Positions 31,325 through 35,207 of a stretch of 35,207 bases of DNA are shown here, piece after piece. Source of the DNA: Aquabacterium sp. (GTDB lineage: Bacteria; Pseudomonadota; Gammaproteobacteria; Burkholderiales; Burkholderiaceae_C); assembly GCA_017994835.1 (NCBI GenBank), contig JAGOKC010000016.1:1-35207 (forward strand). The letters are read 5' to 3'. A model generated the notes under the pieces. That model was not told where the DNA came from, ran no database searches, and was given only the letters and a program-made list of their open reading frames with translations. Numbering within the stretch: position 1 is the stretch's first letter; each line of letters begins with the position of its first letter. A program made the translations under genes and the position numbers.

Positions 31325-34216
31325 ATGATTGATTTCCCATTCGACGCGGTCGCAACCACCATTCCCGCAGCGCATTCTCGCTACGTTCAGCGCGTACGCA
31401 GACGTTACGCCGACGAGATCGCACGCTTTGCCGAAGCGGCACCCGGCACACCCCGCACCGCCGAGATCACCACCCTGATTGCCCTGTTGCGTGAACAAGG
31501 ACGCGAACTGGGCCCAGCCCTGCGCGTGGCCCGCCACCTGGTGATGGAACGCCTGGCCTGCCTCGATGTGGAAGGTGGCGCGCCCATGCTCGAAATCACC
31601 GCTTCGGTGACCGAGCTGGCCGAAGTCACACTCGACCATGCCCTGATCGCCGCCGAGGCTGAACTCGACCTCAAACACGGTGCGCCGCTCGACGCCCAAG
31701 GCCAGCGCATCGACCTGTGGGTCATCGGCATGGGCAAACTCGGTGGACGCGAACTCAACGTCTCGTCCGACATCGACCTCATCTATGTGTACGAAGACGA
31801 AGGGCACACCACGGGCGTCGAACACAACGGCATGATGCGCGGACGCATCACCGCCCACGAGTACTTCAGCCACATCGCCCGACGCCTTTCGACCCTGATC
31901 GGTGACACGACCGAAGACAGTTTCGTCTTCCGCGTCGATCTGGCCCTGCGCCCCAACGGCAACTCTGGCCCCTCCGTGGTCAGCATGGGAATGCTGGAGG
32001 AGTACTTCCTCGTGCAAGGCCGCGAATGGGAGCGCTTTGCCTGGCTCAAAAGCCGCATCATCGCGCCACGCCGCGCCCTGCCCGGCGGTGACCACTACAC
32101 GCGTGCCCTCGCCCTGCGCGACCTGGTCATGCCCTTCGTGTTCCGCCGCTACCTTGACTACGGCGTGTTCGAAGGTCTGCGTCAACTGCACCGCAAGATC
32201 CGTGATGAAGCCACCCGCCGTGCTGCCGGCCGCCCCGAGCGCGCCAACGACGTCAAACTGGCCCGAGGCGGCATCCGCGAAATCGAGTTCACCGTGCAAT
32301 TGCTGCAGGTGGTGCGCGGCGGCCAGTTCCCGGAAATTCGCACCCGCTCCACGCTCAAAGCGCTGCCACGCCTGGCCGCGCGCGGCCTGATCCCTGCAGA
32401 CAAAGCCGAGAAACTGGCCGAGGCCTACACCTTCCTGCGCCGCATCGAGCACCGCATCCAGTTCCTCGACGACCAGCAAACCCACATGCTGCCCACCGAG
32501 GACGCCGACCTCGCCTGGATCGCCGACAGCCTGGGCATCCAGCCCCGCGAGCAAGGCAGCGCGGATCGCCCCGAATGCCGCTCGAGCACCTGCCAGTTGC
32601 TCGAAGCCCTGTGCAACGTGCGCGAGTTTGTGGCCACCGAATTCGACGCCCTGCTTCACGACGGCCGCGACCCCAAGGCCAACGGCTGCAAAGGCTGTGG
32701 CGTCACGGTGACACCGGTTGACAGCGAGGACTTCCTGTCCAAACTGCCTGACACCATTGCTCCCCATGTGCGCCAGTTCGCACAGCAAGGCAAGGTCGCC
32801 ATGCTGTCGGATGCAGCCAAGTTGCGACTCGCCAAACTGATCGCACGCGCCACCAAAATTGCACTCGACACGGCAGAAAACCCCGACGGCACGCCCTGCA
32901 TGAATGCCGATACCGTGCGGCACTTTGTGGATTGGTTGACCCCACTGTTGCGCCGCGACAGCTACCTGTCCTTGCTGGACGAACGACCGGAAGTCCTCAG
33001 CCGCCTGCTGCGTTTGCTGGGCCTGGCCAAATGGTCCCTGCAGTACCTGCTGCGACACCCTGGGGTCATTGACGAATTGGCAGACCCCCGCCTGCTTGAG
33101 AGTCGCTTTGACCCGATCGCCTACCAGCGTGACCTGGAGGATCGCCACACCGCCTGGCGTCGCGCAGGACAGGCCGACGAAGAGGCCCTGCTCGACACCC
33201 TGCGCCGCGCCCACCACGCCGAAGTGTTCCGCACCCTGGTGCGCGACGTCGAAGGCACGCTCACCGTCGAGCAAGTGGCCGACGACCTCTCGGCCCTGGC
33301 CGACGCCACCCTGGACGTGGCCATCCGGTGGGCCTGGAGCCACCTGCAGCAGCGCCCCGGCAAACAAGGCCGCTACGCTGTGGGCCGCCAACCCCACTTT
33401 GCCGTCATTGCCTACGGCAAGCTCGGAGGCAAAGAACTCGGCTACGGCAGCGATCTGGATGTCGTCTTCCTGTTCGATGAAACCCAGGACACCCCTGACC
33501 TCCAGGCCGACCCCGACGCACCCAGCGCCATCGACGCCTACCTGCTGTTCGCCCGCAAGCTGGTTGCCTGGTTGACGCTTCAGACCTCGACGGGCGAGCT
33601 TTTCGACATCGACACCGCCCTGCGCCCCAACGGCAATTCCGGCCTGTTGGTCACCAGCTTTCACGCGTTTGATGACTACCAACGCCAACGCGGCAGCAAC
33701 ACCGCGTGGACCTGGGAGCACCAGGCTCTGAGCCGCGCACGCTGGTGCGCCGGCGAAGTCGCTCTGGCCGAACGCTTCGAAGCCACCCGTCGCAGTGTGC
33801 TGTCTGCCCAGCGTGACCCCTGCGCCCTGCGCGGTGAAGTCATCGCCATGCGTGAACGCCTGCGCGAAGCGCATGCCTGCCCAGACGACGAATTCGACAT
33901 CAAACACAGCGCGGGCGGCATGATCGACGTTGAGTTTGCGGTGCAGTACCTCGTACTGACCTTCAGCCACGCACACCCCGCTTTGCTCGACAACGTCGGC
34001 AACATCGCACTGCTACAACGCGCCGAAGATGCCGGCTTGCTTCCCCCCGGAGTGGGCCACGCAGCCGGACAGGCCTACCGTGAACTCCGACGCATTCAAC
34101 ATCGTGCGCGCCTGGACAACGCCAGCACCAAACTTCAAGGCGACGCTCGCGCAGCCCTGACCACTCACCGTGCGGCCGTTTTATCGCTGTGGCGTGCCGT
34201 ATTTCCTGAAACCTGA
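31325..34216 (+). CDS. glnE: Bifunctional glutamine synthetase adenylyltransferase/deadenylase GlnE
   Basis: 963 residues. Two nucleotidyltransferase domains are visible. The N-terminal adenylyl-removing domain has GMGKLGGRELNVSSDIDLIY; the C-terminal adenylyl-transferring domain has AYGKLGGKELGYGSDLDVVF. Each is followed by an RPNGNSG motif and a helical regulatory segment. The enzyme adds or removes AMP on glutamine synthetase in response to PII and glutamine. The linker holds Cys455-x-x-Cys458 (NGCKGCGV). ATG 31325 fits the family start; a GTG at 31283 would add 14 residues. Gene order with divergent yhdP is common in Burkholderiales. Confidence 0.96.
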   Translation: MIDFPFDAVATTIPAAHSRYVQRVRRRYADEIARFAEAAPGTPRTAEITTLIALLREQGRELGPALRVARHLVMERLACLDVEGGAPMLEITASVTELAEVTLDHALIAAEAELDLKHGAPLDAQGQRIDLWVIGMGKLGGRELNVSSDIDLIYVYEDEGHTTGVEHNGMMRGRITAHEYFSHIARRLSTLIGDTTEDSFVFRVDLALRPNGNSGPSVVSMGMLEEYFLVQGREWERFAWLKSRIIAPRRALPGGDHYTRALALRDLVMPFVFRRYLDYGVFEGLRQLHRKIRDEATRRAAGRPERANDVKLARGGIREIEFTVQLLQVVRGGQFPEIRTRSTLKALPRLAARGLIPADKAEKLAEAYTFLRRIEHRIQFLDDQQTHMLPTEDADLAWIADSLGIQPREQGSADRPECRSSTCQLLEALCNVREFVATEFDALLHDGRDPKANGCKGCGVTVTPVDSEDFLSKLPDTIAPHVRQFAQQGKVAMLSDAAKLRLAKLIARATKIALDTAENPDGTPCMNADTVRHFVDWLTPLLRRDSYLSLLDERPEVLSRLLRLLGLAKWSLQYLLRHPGVIDELADPRLLESRFDPIAYQRDLEDRHTAWRRAGQADEEALLDTLRRAHHAEVFRTLVRDVEGTLTVEQVADDLSALADATLDVAIRWAWSHLQQRPGKQGRYAVGRQPHFAVIAYGKLGGKELGYGSDLDVVFLFDETQDTPDLQADPDAPSAIDAYLLFARKLVAWLTLQTSTGELFDIDTALRPNGNSGLLVTSFHAFDDYQRQRGSNTAWTWEHQALSRARWCAGEVALAERFEATRRSVLSAQRDPCALRGEVIAMRERLREAHACPDDEFDIKHSAGGMIDVEFAVQYLVLTFSHAHPALLDNVGNIALLQRAEDAGLLPPGVGHAAGQAYRELRRIQHRARLDNASTKLQGDARAALTTHRAAVLSLWRAVFPET

Positions 34217-34399
34217 ATCCTGATCAATCCAAAGGCTTGCTTCACTGTCACAGTGGCACAACAGCCACAGCCCCCCATGTGAGCGGTCGGAGAAAACCCC
34301 AGGGAACTCTGCCCGTCCCTGCGTGATCATCTGTCAGTGACGCATTCATACGCGTTCGCCTGGTTTTTTCTCTGGACTGTTCAACTTCCTGCCACACCA

Positions 34400-35207
34400 T
34401 GACCATCCGTCTGCAAGCCATTGCCCGCCCCCGCTCCATCCGCACGTTGGCACTGTTGCCCGTTGTTGTTGCCGCCGCACTGGTTGCTGGTTGCGGTGAC
34501 AAGTCCTCCTCCGGGGAAGGCAAGGCCACCCAGACAGCCGCCCGCGTGGACGGCAATGAAATCACCGTGCACCAGATCAACCAGATCCTTGAGCGCCAAC
34601 AGGGCCTCAAGCCGGAACAAGCCGAGGCAGCCAGTCACCGAGTTCTGGAAAGCCTGATCGACCAGCAACTGGCCGTCGCCAAAGCCGAGGAGCAAAAACT
34701 CGACCGCGATCCGCAAGTTGTGCAAATGCTCGAAGCCACCCGTCGCAGCATCCTGGCGCGGACCTATCTGGAGAAAGCTGCGGCCTCTGGTGCAACCCCG
34801 CCGACAGCCGAGGAAGTCCGCAAGTACTACGACGAAAAGCCCGCCCTGTTCTCGGAGCGCAAGGTGTACGCTCTGCAAGAATTCACGGTGTCAGTGGCTG
34901 GTGAGCCAGGCAAAGTCCTGTTGGAACAACTCAAAGCGACCCGAGGGCCCACTGAGTTTGTAGAAGTTCTCAAGGCCAGTGGTGCCAAATTCACCACCAA
35001 CCAAGTCACCCAGGCGGCCGAAGGTCTGCCCTTGGGCATCATCGGACCACTGAGCAAAGTCAGCGATGGTGAGGCGCTCTACATTACCGGTGGTGATGGC
35101 TTCAAGGCCATCCTGGTGGTGGCGTCGCGCAGCCAGCCTGTCGCCTTTGATCAAGCCAAGCCCGCCATTGAGCAATACCTGACGGCAGAGCGTCGTCGTG
35201 AGTTTGC
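34400..35207 (+). CDS. EpsD-family peptidyl-prolyl cis-trans isomerase lipoprotein (3' end outside window)
   Basis: The first 269 residues are present; the gene runs off the window. A lipoprotein signal with lipobox LVAGC (Cys32) is followed by a SurA/PpiC-like helical chaperone region: VDGNEITVHQINQILERQ, ESLIDQQLAVAKA, EEVRKYYDEKPALFSERKVY. This matches EpsD-type isomerases of PEP-CTERM/exosortase exopolysaccharide loci, where they assist periplasmic folding. In a 183-bp spacer after glnE the only structure noted is a CACTG-TCA-CAGTG palindrome (34243-34255); no promoter was convincing. The downstream eps genes cannot be seen. Confidence 0.82.

Noticed and set aside
31292..33976. An 894-codon open frame antisense to glnE, with similar long frames antisense to yhdP, proA/TSUP, ispB, ubiH, GMC and MetA-like genes
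   Set aside because: All are mirror frames of strongly recognised genes, caused by GC-rich third positions that remove stop codons. Their translations are low-complexity in His, Gln, Arg and Gly and show no domains.
34217..34399. Possible sigma-54 promoter before the EpsD-type gene (AGTGGCACAACAGCC)
   Set aside because: TGGCAC is present but no GC dinucleotide occurs 10 bp after the GG, so the -12 element is missing.

Overview
The window looks like chromosomal DNA of a high-GC betaproteobacterium, most likely order Burkholderiales. The genus cannot be fixed from sequence reading alone. The evidence is the set of recognisable proteins and gene pairs (ispB, ubiH, proA, divergent yhdP/glnE, EIIA-Man-like next to HPr), a one-piece tmRNA, and PEP-CTERM and EpsD-family genes that are frequent in floc- or biofilm-forming members of this order. 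All assignments come from motifs and family recognition; no database search was run.

Layout. (1) 1-475: 3' end of tmRNA and its terminator, then a decayed HigB/HigA toxin-antitoxin remnant. (2) 475-5025: a leftward unit azoR - GMC oxidoreductase - chrA, with a divergent LysR regulator. (3) 5051-6273: a leftward PEP-CTERM protein preceded by a near-consensus sigma-54 promoter and an upstream inverted repeat. (4) 6274-8859: a P-type cation ATPase. (5) 8869-13121: a haem redox module. SHP (DUF1924 oxygen-binding cytochrome), DHC (dihaem cytochrome c) and a membrane cytochrome b run leftward. PepSY, an OmpR-type response regulator and a histidine kinase run rightward from the same 109-bp control region, which carries four helically phased half-sites.

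(6) 13144-17469: tRNA-Pro(CGG), ispB, ubiH, a YkgJ-type cysteine-cluster protein and proA. Here ispB and ubiH both serve ubiquinone synthesis. (7) 17485-19529: a TSUP permease, a small DUF2061 membrane protein behind a strong Fur-box-like palindrome, and ferredoxin-NADP reductase. (8) 19662-22934: queC, lemA and an M48 metalloprotease in tight succession. (9) 22965-26905: a leftward pair (outer-membrane MetA-like protein, chalcone-isomerase-like protein), then HPr and an EIIA-Man-like protein without ptsI beside them, a TlpA-type thioredoxin lipoprotein and a DUF4197 protein. (10) 26880-34216: divergent yhdP and glnE. (11) 34400 to the end: the start of an EpsD-family peptidyl-prolyl isomerase lipoprotein, which suggests an exopolysaccharide locus continues past the window.

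Two themes stand out. The first is the SHP-DHC-cytochrome b module with its own two-component system: a complete, probably self-regulated membrane-to-periplasm electron path whose physiological substrate is unsettled. The second is a possible PEP-CTERM/exopolysaccharide theme, with a sigma-54-driven surface protein near one end of the window and EpsD at the other. No CRISPR array, insertion sequence or prophage was seen.
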